A stretch of DNA of 64,000 bases from Streptomyces iconiensis (GCF_028657195.3 NZ_JANCPR020000036.1:37264-101263); one strand, 5' to 3'. Numbered from the stretch's first letter, positions 42,171 to 50,868 are shown. Numbers and translations are program-made. Notes: generated from the sequence alone by a model not told the origin.

Positions 42171-43394
42171 ATGCCAGCAGCCACCGCGCACCCCCGGGCC
42201 AACGGGCTCCCGGCGAAAGTCCGTTCGCCACTGCACGGCTGGCTGGCCGTCACCGCGACGACGTTGGGGATCTTCTCCCTCGTCACCACCGAGATCCTCC
42301 CGATCGGCCTGCTCACGCCGATCGGGAACACGTTCTCCCTCTCCGACGGCACGGCCGGGCTGACGATGACGCTCCCCGGGATTCTCGCCGCCGTCGCCGC
42401 GCCCACCGTGACGATGGCGACCGCGCGTATCGACCGGCGTCACATGCTCTGCGCCCTGATGCTGCTGCTCGCTCTCGCGGACCTGCTGGCTGCTGCCGCA
42501 CCCGGCTACGGGCTGATGCTTGTCTCCAGGGCCCTCGTCGGCGTCGTCATCGGCGCCTTCTGGTCGATCGGCGCCGGCATCGCGCCGCGCCTGGTACCCG
42601 CCGAGCAGGTCGGCAAGGCAACGGCAGTGATCTTCTCAGCCGTACCGCTCGGCTCCGTACTGGGTGTGCCCGCCGGAACGTTCCTCGGCAATCTCGCGGG
42701 CTGGCGGGTCGCCTTCGTCGCGATGGGCGTGCTCACCCTCCTCGTCCTCGCCGCGCTGCTCGCGCTCCTGCCGCCCCTGCCCCCGCGGCGCGTCACCCGC
42801 CTCGCTGTGCTGCGCGACATGCTCGGCTCACGCCAGGTCCGGGTGGGACTGGCCGCGACGTTCCTCATCGTGACCGCGCACTTCGGCGCCTACACGTACG
42901 TGACCCCGTTCCTGCAAGACGTCACACACGCGGGCCCGCAGCTCGTCACCGTGATTCTGCTGGCGTACGGCGCGGCGGGCATAGCCGGCAACTTCCTCGC
43001 GGGCGCCCGCGCACGGCGCGCTCCCCGCCGGACGTTCAGCGCCGCCGCGCTACTGCTCGCGGCGGCCACCCTGCTGCTCCCCCTCGCCGGAACGGGCCCG
43101 TCCGGTGCGCTGGCCCTGCTTCTCCTCTGGGGCCTCGCCTATGGCGCCGTACCGGTCTGCTCCCAGACATGGTTCGTCACGGCCGCACCGCACGCCCCGG
43201 AAGCCGCCTCGGTCCTCTTCACCTCGTCGTTCCAGGCCACCATCGCCCTCGGCGCTCTCGCCGGCGGCCTCGTCGCGGACACCGCGTCCACCTCCACGAT
43301 CATGCTGCTGGCCGGCCTCACCGCGCTCCTGGCGGCAGCGGCACTGTGCGCCTTCGGCAGACAGGGAACCGGAATCCGTGACGGCCGCGCGTGA
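42171..43394 (+). CDS. MFS transporter, AraJ/Cmx-like (12 TMS)
   Basis: 407 residues, ATG with AGGAG upstream. Twelve hydrophobic segments are visible, starting LAVTATTLGIFSLVTTEILPIGLLTPI. The D/RxGRR-type loop is ARIDRRHML, and SRALVGVVIGAFWSIGAGIAPRL follows. The type resembles sugar-efflux and chloramphenicol-resistance exporters. It has its own 300-bp upstream region and no adjacent regulator, so the substrate is open. Confidence 0.9.
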   Translation: MPAATAHPRANGLPAKVRSPLHGWLAVTATTLGIFSLVTTEILPIGLLTPIGNTFSLSDGTAGLTMTLPGILAAVAAPTVTMATARIDRRHMLCALMLLLALADLLAAAAPGYGLMLVSRALVGVVIGAFWSIGAGIAPRLVPAEQVGKATAVIFSAVPLGSVLGVPAGTFLGNLAGWRVAFVAMGVLTLLVLAALLALLPPLPPRRVTRLAVLRDMLGSRQVRVGLAATFLIVTAHFGAYTYVTPFLQDVTHAGPQLVTVILLAYGAAGIAGNFLAGARARRAPRRTFSAAALLLAAATLLLPLAGTGPSGALALLLLWGLAYGAVPVCSQTWFVTAAPHAPEAASVLFTSSFQATIALGALAGGLVADTASTSTIMLLAGLTALLAAAALCAFGRQGTGIRDGRA

Positions 43395-43468
43395 GGGCCA
43401 CCAGGAGGCGCAGGTCACGAGGTGGCGCACCGCTGCTGCTGTGCGAGTCTCGGCAACTCCGAGCGCTG

Positions 43469-44023
43469 TCACGCCGCACACTTCTGTTCGCGCAGGACGC
43501 GGTCCAGATAGTCCTGCGTGAACCGCTTCAACGCGGCGTGGCGGTCCGACAGTTTCTCCGGGGTCTTGATGCCGAGGTAGATCTCCACGGCAAGGGTGCT
43601 CCCCCTGCCCCTACCGGGACAGGACTCCACCGCCAGAACTCCCTGATCGGCGAGGCGTGCATCGTCGCCGATGGCGACCTTGCGCGGGTTGCCGTACCCG
43701 TAGAGCGTTTCCCTCTTCACCTCGATGGGATCGGTACCGGCCGGGACGATGTCCCACCTGACCCACACCGCTGTCTCGTACGTGCCGTCCTCCTCCCGTT
43801 GCACCGACAGTTTGCAGCTCTGGCGGTTGCCGTCGGAAGTTCCGCCCGTCACCGACACCTTGGTACCCGTCGGCATCAGCGGAGAGAGGAGATCAGCGTT
43901 GATCTCCTCCCCGCAGATCTTGTCGGAGACTGTGTAGTCCCGCCCCTGTGCGCATCCGGCAATCCCCAGCAGGAGAACGCAGGAGGCAATTCCGGAGAGC
44001 AGGGCGCGACGGCGTGCGGACAT
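43469..44023 (-). CDS. Secreted lipoprotein, DUF3558-like
   Basis: 184 residues from ATG 44023 with AGGAG 10 nt upstream. The signal SARRRALLSGIASCVLLLGIAGC ends in a lipobox. The mature part has Cys in KICGEE, QSCKLS, ESCPGR and the C-terminal EQKCAA, enough for two disulphides. The length and pattern (ICGEEINADLLSPLMP, then CKLSV) recall actinobacterial DUF3558 lipoproteins of unknown role. No operon partner is present. Confidence 0.8.
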   Translation of the reverse strand: MSARRRALLSGIASCVLLLGIAGCAQGRDYTVSDKICGEEINADLLSPLMPTGTKVSVTGGTSDGNRQSCKLSVQREEDGTYETAVWVRWDIVPAGTDPIEVKRETLYGYGNPRKVAIGDDARLADQGVLAVESCPGRGRGSTLAVEIYLGIKTPEKLSDRHAALKRFTQDYLDRVLREQKCAA

Positions 44024-44246
44024 TCTCCGGCGTTCTCCTACTGTCGGCTTCCGGTAACGAAAAGCTGCCACACCCCACAGCCGATCTCAACAAGGCGCCG
44101 TCCTATCCACCTTGATGTCCGGACGGGCCCAAACCCGCACCACCGGCGGCGAGATGCCGGGTCGGGAGCCGCCCATTCCCGATCGTGATGCGGATCGCGC
44201 ACCGGGCGCCCGCACTCGCGCTTCACCCGGGACACACGCCCCGCAC

Positions 44247-44669
44247 TCAATGGGCCCGCGCCGCGTCCCCCGCGGCGAACTCCGCCCACACCACCTTGCC
44301 GGGCTCCCGCTCCCCCACGCCCCACTTGTCGGCGAGCGCTTCCACGAGCATCAGCCCGCGCCCGTTCTCCCCGTCGGGCCCCGGCCGGTCCACCTCCGGA
44401 GAACCCTCACCGCTGTCGTGCACCTCGACACGCAGCACGTCATCGCGTTCCAGCCACAGCATGAGCCGGAACCCCCTCCCGGGCGGCACCCCGTGTACCA
44501 GCGCGTTGGTTGCCATCTCGCTCACGCAGAGCAACACCTCATCCCTCCGTTCCTCCACCTCCCATGCGCTCAGCGCGGCCCCCACGAAGCCCTTCGCGGC
44601 AGGGACGGAGCGGCGCTCACGCCGGTAGAAACGCTCACGGAATTGAGGGAGTCGGTTCTGGCCGTTCAT
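44247..44669 (-). CDS. ATP-binding protein, RsbW-like HATPase
   Basis: 140 residues from ATG 44669. The GHKL fold shows RDEVLLCVSEMATNALVHGV (N box), LRVEVHDSGEGSPEV (G1) and GRGLMLVEALADKWGV (G2). These small ATPases resemble anti-sigma kinases and in Streptomyces are often divergent from Xre/DUF397 pairs, as here. It probably acts in the same regulatory circuit, but its target is unknown. Confidence 0.92.
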   Translation of the reverse strand: MNGQNRLPQFRERFYRRERRSVPAAKGFVGAALSAWEVEERRDEVLLCVSEMATNALVHGVPPGRGFRLMLWLERDDVLRVEVHDSGEGSPEVDRPGPDGENGRGLMLVEALADKWGVGEREPGKVVWAEFAAGDAARAH

Positions 44670-45299
44670 GAGGCGACGGTGGCGCAGTGTGACTAACGTG
44701 TAACAGTGCGGCGACCCGTACAGATTAGTTGTACGGGCTGCTGCGGGCCGAAGCACGCCTGTACCGGGGGAGTTTGAACGTCATGAACCAAAAGAAACGG
44801 GGCAAGAACGCCTCCGCCATGAAGCTCGTGGGCGAGCTGCTCGCCCTGTTCCGCACCGCGAACGGTTACACCCAGCGCGCCCTCACCGACGAGGTCTGCG
44901 CGGAGTACGACACCATCGCCTCCATCGAACAGGGCCGCCGCCCCCTGAAGCTCGACCTGGCCCGTCAGCTCGACCAACTGCTCGGCACGCAGGGCGCGTT
45001 GGAGGTGGCCGTCAACAACATGCCGGAGGTGGACCGGTATCCGCTGTGGGCCGAGGAGTTCATCGACCGCGAGCATGCCGCGGTGGCCATTAGCTGGTTC
45101 GAGAACCAGGTCATCCCTGGCCTGCTCCAGACCGAGAGCTATGCCCGCGCGGTATTCCGCACCAAGGTGCCGCCGCTCGACGCGGACGAGACCGAAGTAC
45201 AGGTGGCCGGGCGCCTGCAACGGCAGGACATCCTTCAGCGGAAGGTGCCCCCATCCGCCAGCTTCGTCATCTCGGAGGCCGTACTGATGGATCGCCTAG

Positions 45300-46301
45300 A
45301 TGAATGAGTCCAAGGGGTGTCGTTGCGGTCAGTGATCGTAGGCAGTCAGTGATCGTTTGATCAGCTGCCTGGTCTTGTCGTTGTGCCAGATCGCCGCCGT
45401 GAGCGCGAGGATCCGGCACAGGACCCGGACGGTGACCCCGGCCGGGGTCTTGCCACCATGTCGTTCCAGGTCAAGCTGGCCCTTGAAGGTCTGGTTGATC
45501 GACTCGATGACCTGCCGCAGCGGCTTGAACAGGTGCGCCCCGGCCCGCTCTGCTTCTCCCTTGCGGGCCGGCCGCAGCAACTCCAAGTGACGCTCAGCGA
45601 GGTCGTGCTCGAACCCGTGGCCGTAATAGTTCTTGTCACTGATGATCGTCTGGCCGGGGTGGGAGGCGGCTACGTCGGGTGCGGTGTCGAGCATGCCGCG
45701 CAGCGTTTCGCGTTCGTCGGCCTTCGCCTCGGTGAGGGCGAACAGGACCGGCAGGCCGCCGAGTGTGCACACCAGGTGCAGTCTCAGGCCCCAGAAGTAC
45801 CGGGAGTGCGACGCACAGTAGCCGTACTCGGCCCAGCCCGCCAGGTCCGACCGCTCAGCTGTCCCGCGAGAGCATCCGCAGCTGACCGGGGTGGAGTCGA
45901 CCACCCACACGTCGTCGCTCCACAGTGTCGTGTCCGTGGCCAGGATCCGGATCACGCTGGTGAGCAGGGCAGACGCATTGCGTAACCGTTTGTTGTAGCC
46001 GGACTGCTGGGGCACGTAAGGGAACAGGTGGCCGAAGTCCCGCTCGATGCGGCGCAGCCAGCGCCGCTCGGAGGTGTAACCGAGCAACGCCGACATGACC
46101 GCGAGCGTGACCAGTTCGGCGTCACTGAGCGTGGGCACGATCCCGACTGCCGGGCGCCACGGGGCCAACCATGGCGAAGCCTTCAACTCGTCGTCGATCC
46201 GGGCATAGAGTGCTGTCGCGAGGGTGTCCAGGTCTGTCTTCACACACTGACATTGGGCGCCCTCGTCCTATGCCCGCAGGCCATCCCTTGGACTCATTCA
46301 T
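45300..46301 (-). mobile_element. IS982-family insertion sequence
   Basis: 1002 bp with terminal inverted repeats that begin ATGAATGAGTCCAAGGG (17 identical bases, about 20 of 22 in all). CTAG is duplicated on both sides (45296-45299 and 46302-46305). The original target was the palindrome CGCCTAGGCG within the Xre gene. It contains one intact transposase gene and is probably complete. The exact family-typical duplication length is not settled, because the flanking symmetry blurs the boundary. Confidence 0.9.
45329..46243 (-). CDS. IS982-family DDE transposase
   Basis: 304 residues, apparently intact. The N-terminus (LATALYARIDDELKASPW) and the catalytic core match IS982-type transposases: VVDSTP (Asp116), IISDKNYYG (Asp203) and IESINQTFKGQLDLE (Glu247). 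Its C-terminal NDKTRQLIKRSLTAYDH is typical of Streptomyces members. It is read opposite to the disrupted Xre gene. Confidence 0.93.
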   Translation of the reverse strand: MKTDLDTLATALYARIDDELKASPWLAPWRPAVGIVPTLSDAELVTLAVMSALLGYTSERRWLRRIERDFGHLFPYVPQQSGYNKRLRNASALLTSVIRILATDTTLWSDDVWVVDSTPVSCGCSRGTAERSDLAGWAEYGYCASHSRYFWGLRLHLVCTLGGLPVLFALTEAKADERETLRGMLDTAPDVAASHPGQTIISDKNYYGHGFEHDLAERHLELLRPARKGEAERAGAHLFKPLRQVIESINQTFKGQLDLERHGGKTPAGVTVRVLCRILALTAAIWHNDKTRQLIKRSLTAYDH

Positions 46302-46606
46302 CTAGGCGGTGACAATGTCCGGCGCGAGCTGCTCCAGCACCTGATCCACTGCGCGGACTTGCCGGGCCTGTCGCTCCAGATCATGCCTATGGGGAGGGAA
46401 ACGCACGCTGGCTTGGCAGGCCCCTTCATCCTGCTCGAAACTCCCGACCACGAGCACCTCGGCTACATGGAAACCCAGCGCGGCAGCATCCTGGTATCCG
46501 ACCCGGATGAGGTCAGTATCCTGGCGCGCAAATATGCGATGCTGCGAACCCAGGCCCTCAACACCGAAGACTCCAAGGGCCTGTTGGAGCGGCTGCTAGG
46601 AGAAGC

Positions 46607-46882
46607 ATGACAAACGCACCGACCGCGCCTGAAGCCAGCAGCCTGGCGTGGTTCAAGTCCAGCTACAGCAGCGAAGAAGGCGGCGCCTGCATCGAGGTCG
46701 CCTACGACTGGCGCAAGTCGAGCTACAGCGGAACAGAGGGTGGCAACTGCGTCGAGGTCGCCGCACACCCCGAGGCCATCCACGTCCGCGACTCCAAAGC
46801 GGGCGAACACGGCCCCACCCTCACCCTCATCCCGGCCGCATGGGCCCACTTCACCACGCACACCGCCGCGCCGAAGGCATAA
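46607..46882 (+). CDS. DUF397 protein with duplicated N-terminal motif
   Basis: 91 residues, ATGA overlap with the Xre gene end. It contains two copies of the WxKSSYS-EGG-C-EVAYDW unit (AWFKSSYSSEEGGACIEVAYD, WRKSSYSGTEGGNCVEVAA), then IHVRDSKAGEHGPTLTLIPAAWAHF. A normal DUF397 has one. Its Xre partner is disrupted, so it may now be orphaned, though it could be expressed from the IS or through reinitiation. Confidence 0.9.
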   Translation: MTNAPTAPEASSLAWFKSSYSSEEGGACIEVAYDWRKSSYSGTEGGNCVEVAAHPEAIHVRDSKAGEHGPTLTLIPAAWAHFTTHTAAPKA

Positions 46883-46943
46883 ACCACAGCGCACGCGGAA
46901 GCCTCCAAGTACCCGGCGACAGCGGCGACTTGGAGGCTTTCTC

Positions 46944-47264
46944 ATGCAGGAGCATCACCGCGTCACTTGGCAGAAGTCCAGCCACAGCGGTAGCGAAGGC
47001 GGCAACTGCGTCGAGGTTGCCTACGACTGGCGAAAGTCCAGTCACAGCGGCAGCGAAGGCGGCGCTTGCATCGAAGTCGCCTACGACTGGCGCAAGTCGA
47101 GCCACAGCGGTGAAGAAGGCGGCAACTGCGTCGAGGTCGCCGCACACCCCGAGGCCATCCACGTCCGCGACTCCAAAGCGGGCGAACACGGCCCCACCCT
47201 CACCCTCACCCCGGCCGCATGGGCCCACTTCACCACGCACACCGCCGCCACATCGCGGGCGTAA
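46944..47264 (+). CDS. DUF397 protein with triplicated motif
   Basis: 106 residues, ATG with GGAGG 8 nt upstream. Three consecutive ~22-residue units (TWQKSSHSGSEGGNCVEVAYD, WRKSSHSGSEGGACIEVAYD, WRKSSHSGEEGGNCVEVAA) lead to a single VRDSKAGEHGPTLTLTPAAWAHF. Its last ~50 residues are nearly identical to those of the preceding gene, so it is a recent duplicate with one more unit. It lies 61 bp behind the first copy. Confidence 0.9.
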   Translation: MQEHHRVTWQKSSHSGSEGGNCVEVAYDWRKSSHSGSEGGACIEVAYDWRKSSHSGEEGGNCVEVAAHPEAIHVRDSKAGEHGPTLTLTPAAWAHFTTHTAATSRA

Positions 47265-47466
47265 CCCGCGCGCGGGGAAGCCGCACACGCGGAAGCCGCC
47301 TCACAGGCGTAACCCGCGCACGCGGGAAGAGCCCCAACTGACATGTCAGCAAGGGGTGTTCGAACGCACCCGCCTGCAACCGTTCAAACGCTCTACATGT
47401 CCTGTACGTCAGAGAGCCCCCATTTCACTGACCACGTTGGGGGCAACCTGATGTATCGGAGATTTC

Positions 47467-48960
47467 GTGCGTAGAACCACAAAGGGCGCCCTGGCGATAG
47501 GCATCGGCGTTGCGCTCGCCGGTGGACTGGCCGTCACAGCGGGCGCATCCCCCCTCCCCGCCTTCGATTCGGACTCCCCCTCCCCCGCGTCCTCTCCCGC
47601 GACGCAGTCGGCGCAGGCCGCCGGTGCGGCGAAGAAGAAGGTCGAGGTCCGCGAGGACTTCAACGGCGACGGCTACAACGATCTCGCCATCGGCGCCCCC
47701 GAGGGCAACGGCAAGGCGGGTTACGTCGCCGTCGTCTACGGGTCGGCCAACGGCCTGGACACCAAAACCCGTACCGTCATCGACCAGGACACCGAGGGTG
47801 TGCCCGGTACCGCCGAGGAGGGCAACCGTTTCGGGAGCAAGCTGGTCGCCCGTGACCTGGACGGCGACGGTGTGACCGACCTCGCCGTGCAGGCCCAGAG
47901 CGCGGGCGGAAGCGCGCTGACCGTGCTGTGGGGTGCGAAGGGCGAGGGCGTCACCGGCAAGGACGCCGTGCGGCACGCCGATGTCGAGGAGCCGGTCGGC
48001 GGCGACTTCGACGGCGACGGCAAGAGCGACCTGTTCGTCGCGGACAACGGCGCGGGGGACAGCAAGCTCCTGCGCGGCCCGTTCAGCCGCGACGGCAAGC
48101 CGGCCGCCGAGCAGAGCGTGGACCTGTCCGACGGCGACGCCGAGGTCTACCAGCTGATGGCGGGCGACGTGACGGGCGACGGCGCCGACGATCTGGTCGT
48201 GGCCCGTGCCATGGAGGAGAGTTCACGCCCCGGCGCCTTCTTCAAGGGCGGCAAGAGCGGCCTGACGAAGGTGAACGACAAGGCACCGGAGGCCCAGAAC
48301 GGCGCCATCGGCGACTTCGACGGTGACGGCTTCGGCGACCTTGCCTACCGCGTGCCGCTGGGCGGCGTCATCGAGGGCCCCTGGTCCGAGCCGGGCAGCG
48401 TCAAGGTCGTCTACGGGACGGCGAAGGGTCTCGGTACCCGTACCGCCACGTTCACCCAGGCGACCTCGGGCGTTCCCGGCGCCAACGAGGAAGGCGACAT
48501 CTTCGGCACCTCGCTGGCCGCCGGTGATGCCAACGGCGACGGCTACGACGACCTGGCGGCCGGAGTGCCCGGCGAGGCGATCGGCACCAAGGACAAGGCG
48601 GGCTCAGCCGTCCTGCTCAAGGGCTCCAAGAAGGGCCTGAGCGGCGCAGGCGCGCAGGCGTTCAGCCAGGACACCACGGGCGTGCCCGGCGTCGCTGAGG
48701 CCGGCGACCTGTTCGGTACCAACATGCGGCTGCTGGACACCAACGGCGACAAGAAGGCCGATCTGGCCGTCTCGGCGCCCGGCGAGAACAACTACAACGG
48801 CGCCGTCTGGTCGGTCCCCGGCGCCACGGCCGGCCTCGACCCGGCCAAGTCCACGTCCTTCTCCCCCGAGGACCTGAACGCGTCCCCCGACGGCGCCACC
48901 TTCGGCTCCGTCTTCAACAACTCCGCCACCTCCCCCCTGTGGGGCATCGTGGACCGCTGA
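47467..48960 (+). CDS. Secreted FG-GAP/integrin-like repeat protein
   Basis: 497 residues from a GTG. A Sec signal peptide (RRTTKGALAIGIGVALAGGLAVTAGA) and a Ser/Pro linker precede about seven FG-GAP repeats. Each has a calcium-binding DxDxDG loop: DFNGDGYNDLAIG, DLDGDGVTDLAV, DFDGDGKSDLFV, DVTGDGADDLVV, DFDGDGFGDLAY, DANGDGYDDLAAG and DTNGDKKADLAV. The product should fold as an extracellular beta-propeller stabilised by calcium. Such proteins are frequent in Streptomyces and mostly uncharacterised. It is monocistronic with a terminator downstream. Confidence 0.94.
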   Translation: MRRTTKGALAIGIGVALAGGLAVTAGASPLPAFDSDSPSPASSPATQSAQAAGAAKKKVEVREDFNGDGYNDLAIGAPEGNGKAGYVAVVYGSANGLDTKTRTVIDQDTEGVPGTAEEGNRFGSKLVARDLDGDGVTDLAVQAQSAGGSALTVLWGAKGEGVTGKDAVRHADVEEPVGGDFDGDGKSDLFVADNGAGDSKLLRGPFSRDGKPAAEQSVDLSDGDAEVYQLMAGDVTGDGADDLVVARAMEESSRPGAFFKGGKSGLTKVNDKAPEAQNGAIGDFDGDGFGDLAYRVPLGGVIEGPWSEPGSVKVVYGTAKGLGTRTATFTQATSGVPGANEEGDIFGTSLAAGDANGDGYDDLAAGVPGEAIGTKDKAGSAVLLKGSKKGLSGAGAQAFSQDTTGVPGVAEAGDLFGTNMRLLDTNGDKKADLAVSAPGENNYNGAVWSVPGATAGLDPAKSTSFSPEDLNASPDGATFGSVFNNSATSPLWGIVDR

Positions 48961-48994
48961 TCCCCCGCACCTTCACGGCCGTTCCCCTTCGCTG

Positions 48995-49030
48995 CCGTTC
49001 CCCGCGCCTCGTAAGGGGCGCGGGGAACGG
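48995..49030 (+). terminator. Terminator of FG-GAP gene
   Basis: Fourteen-base-pair stem CCGTTCCCCGCGCC / GGCGCGGGGAACGG with an 8-nt loop, 35 bp after the stop codon. Confidence 0.9.
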
Positions 49031-49100
49031 TGACCATGGACCGCGGCTCCGCCGCGTCGGGCGCGACGCTCCATGGGACACCCTCGGGCCACGGGTCCCT

Positions 49101-49140
49101 CGCCCATAGGGCGCCCTCTCCATGGGGCGCCCTATGGGCG
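49101..49140 (-). terminator. Terminator of ArsR-SRPBCC operon
   Basis: Sixteen-base-pair stem starting CGCCCATAGGGCGCCC with an 8-nt loop, 9 bp beyond the SRPBCC stop. Half of the stem is itself palindromic (GGGCGCCC). Confidence 0.88.
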
Positions 49141-49148
49141 GGCGGGCC

Positions 49149-49640
49149 CTACGCCAGCGAGGCGGCCAACCCCTCCAGCAGATCCATCTGCTGCTGCATC
49201 CCGTGCTCCATTCCCGCGTCGATCATCGCGTCCCGGCTCTCCTTGTTCGGCATCACAGAGAGCAGGGTGAGCGCGGTACGCCCCTCGCCCGCGTCGGCGA
49301 ACTCAGTGGTGACCAGTGCGGGCTGCTCGCCCTCGGAGGGGCCCAGCTCGAACACCTCGGTGTTCACGAGCCGTTCGTCCGGAACGATCTCCTGGAACTC
49401 ACCATGGAAGGCGATGGCCTCGCCGCCGTTGGTGTTCATCACATACCGCCACTGTCCGCCGACCCGCAGGTCGATCTCGACGGACGTCATCGTGCCCTGC
49501 TGTCCGGCCCACCAGCGTTTGACCAGGTCGGGAGTGGTCCACGCACGGTAGACGAGGTGCCGGGGCGCCTCGAACTCCCGCGTGATGAGGACCTGTTCGT
49601 CGGCGGGAAACGTCACCTTCGCCGTTCCGCTAGTACCCAT
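49149..49640 (-). CDS. SRPBCC (AHSA1-like) protein
   Basis: 163 residues from ATG 49640 with AAGGAG upstream; it overlaps the ArsR gene by 11 bp. The START/AHSA1 fold shows ITREFEAPRHLVYRAWTTPDLVKRWWAGQQGTMTSVEIDLRVGGQWRYVM and a C-terminal long helix (GMEHGMQQQMDLLEGLAASL). These proteins bind hydrophobic ligands. ArsR-SRPBCC pairs are common in actinobacteria; the SRPBCC protein is probably a regulated effector or ligand carrier. Confidence 0.92.
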   Translation of the reverse strand: MGTSGTAKVTFPADEQVLITREFEAPRHLVYRAWTTPDLVKRWWAGQQGTMTSVEIDLRVGGQWRYVMNTNGGEAIAFHGEFQEIVPDERLVNTEVFELGPSEGEQPALVTTEFADAGEGRTALTLLSVMPNKESRDAMIDAGMEHGMQQQMDLLEGLAASLA

Positions 49641-50085
49641 GACCCCGTTCTCCTTCCGCGCCCCGCGCGTCATCTGCGTGCTGCTCGTCCTTGCGGTCAT
49701 CCCGTACGACGTCGTCACGTACGACGTCGTCACGTATGGCCTCGTTACGTACGGCGTCGTCACGTATGGCGTCGTCCAATACGGCGTCGAGCGCGTCGAA
49801 CCGCTCCGACCAGAAGCTTTCGTACGCGCTGATCCAGTCGTGTATGGGCTTGAGTGCCTGCCCGTTGAGGTGGTAGAGCCGCTGCCGCCCGTGCTCCCGT
49901 ACGTCCACGACGCCCACTTCACGCAGCACGCGCAGGTGCTTCGACACCTGTGGCTGCGCGATCCCCAGCAGGCGCGTCAGCTCTCCCACGGATCGCTCCC
50001 CCTCGGCGAGGGCGTCCAGGATCTCGCGCCGTCTGACTTCGGCTATCGCGTTGAAGGCGTCCGCCGTGGTCGCTGTCCGTGCCAT
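49630..50085 (-). CDS. ArsR-family repressor with a repeat-expanded tail
   Basis: 151 residues. The winged helix (FNAIAEVRRREILDALAEGERSVGELTRLLGIAQPQVSKHLRVLREVGVVDVREHGRQRLYHLN) is complete; no metal-binding cysteine pair is present, so a non-metal role fits. After FDALDAVL comes a tail of repeated 5-residue units (DDAIR, DDAVR, NEAIR, DDVVR, DDVVR), encoded by ~15-bp DNA repeats from 49697. It is probably autoregulatory through the palindrome at 50095-50114. Confidence 0.92.
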   Translation of the reverse strand: MARTATTADAFNAIAEVRRREILDALAEGERSVGELTRLLGIAQPQVSKHLRVLREVGVVDVREHGRQRLYHLNGQALKPIHDWISAYESFWSERFDALDAVLDDAIRDDAVRNEAIRDDVVRDDVVRDDRKDEQHADDARGAEGERGHGY

Positions 50086-50091
50086 GACGCC

Positions 50092-50119
50092 ATCGTATTC
50101 CCATATCGGAATACATCAA
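50092..50119 (-). promoter_or_regulatory. ArsR promoter with embedded operator palindrome
   Basis: Read on the minus strand, TTGATG (50119-50114) and TACGAT (50097-50092) are separated by 16 nt, and the ATG (50085) follows 6 nt later, implying a leaderless mRNA. The inverted repeat GTATTCC (50095-50101) / GGAATAC (50108-50114) spans the spacer. A bound ArsR dimer would exclude RNA polymerase. Confidence 0.7.
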
Positions 50120-50192
50120 GTGCTTCGGCGCTTCCGGACGACGACGGTGAACCAGCCCACGACCCCCGCGCCCGCATCAGCACCAGCGCCCA

Positions 50193-50227
50193 CACCAGAC
50201 ACCAGACACCAGACACCAGGCACCAGG
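50193..50227 (+). repeat. CACCAGA 7-bp tandem repeat
   Basis: Five end-to-end 7-mers, three CACCAGA and two CACCAGG, lie between the TetR gene end and the ArsR promoter. There is no coding function. Confidence 0.85.
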
Positions 50228-50262
50228 CGCCGTAAGGGGGTGAGCGTGCCGCGCGGCCCGCT

Positions 50263-50868
50263 TCAGGTCGCGGTCAGCACGTCCCACGCGGTCATCGCGG
50301 CGTCCACGACGCCCAGCAGTTCCTCGCGCGAGGCGCCGTCGCGAGCCTGGAGGGAGAGGCCGTAGAAGACGGTGGTGTAGTACGCGGCGAGCGCGGCCGT
50401 GTCCAGGCACTCGGGCAGGTCGCCCTCCTCGACGCCGCGGTCCATGCGGGCCCGCAGGGAGTTCTGGGTGTCACGCCTGTCCTGGGCGAGCAGTTCGCGT
50501 ACGCCCTCGTTACCCGGTGCGCAGTTGGTCGCGGCGAGTACGACCATGCAGCCGTGCGGCTTGCCGGGGTCGGTGTAGACGACGGCGTTCCCCCGCAGTA
50601 CGCCGTCGATGGACGCGCGCGCCGTGGCACCGTCGCGCAGCGCTGCGGTGGTGACGGAACCCTCCGTGCGCTGGTACAGCTCGACGGCCTCGCGGAAGAG
50701 GTCCTCCTTGGAGCCGAAGGCGGCGTAGAGGCTGGGCGGCCTGATGCCCATGGCCGCGGTGAGTTCGGCCATCGAGGTCGCCTCGTAGCCGCGTTCCCAG
50801 AACATCCACATGGCGCGACACAGCACCGCGTCGCGGTCGAAGCCCCGGGGCCGCCCACGTACTGCCAT
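50263..50868 (-). CDS. TetR-family regulator
   Basis: 201 residues. HTH: GFDRDAVLCRAMWMFWERGYEATSMAELTAAMGIRPPSLYAAFGSKEDLFREAV. The C-terminal domain resembles the TetR_C group with GCMVVLAATNCAPGNEGVRELL, seen beside short-chain dehydrogenase genes. It is divergent from the SDR gene and probably represses it and itself. Effector unknown. Confidence 0.92.
   Translation of the reverse strand: MAVRGRPRGFDRDAVLCRAMWMFWERGYEATSMAELTAAMGIRPPSLYAAFGSKEDLFREAVELYQRTEGSVTTAALRDGATARASIDGVLRGNAVVYTDPGKPHGCMVVLAATNCAPGNEGVRELLAQDRRDTQNSLRARMDRGVEEGDLPECLDTAALAAYYTTVFYGLSLQARDGASREELLGVVDAAMTAWDVLTAT

Larger units (their letters stand above)
44783..46610 (+). pseudogene. Xre/DUF5753 regulator gene split by an IS element
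   Basis: The 5' part (44783-45299) encodes the HTH (MKLVGELLALFRTANGYTQRALTDEVCAEYDTIASIEQGR) and the first half of DUF5753 (VIPGLLQTESYARAV). It stops at a TGA in the IS. The rest (46306-46610) continues DNVRRELLQHL, LSLQIMP, FILLE and ends LERLLGEA. Removing the IS and one CTAG copy joins the parts in frame (822 bp, 273 residues, reading R-L-G-G-D at the junction). The insertion is therefore probably recent. The split leaves the HTH as a truncated protein; the downstream DUF397 gene overlaps its stop by ATGA. Confidence 0.92.

Noticed and set aside
49101..49140. Attachment site or recombination core
   Set aside because: The strong hairpin sits 9 bp behind the SRPBCC stop and is explained as a terminator; no integrase gene or second copy is present.
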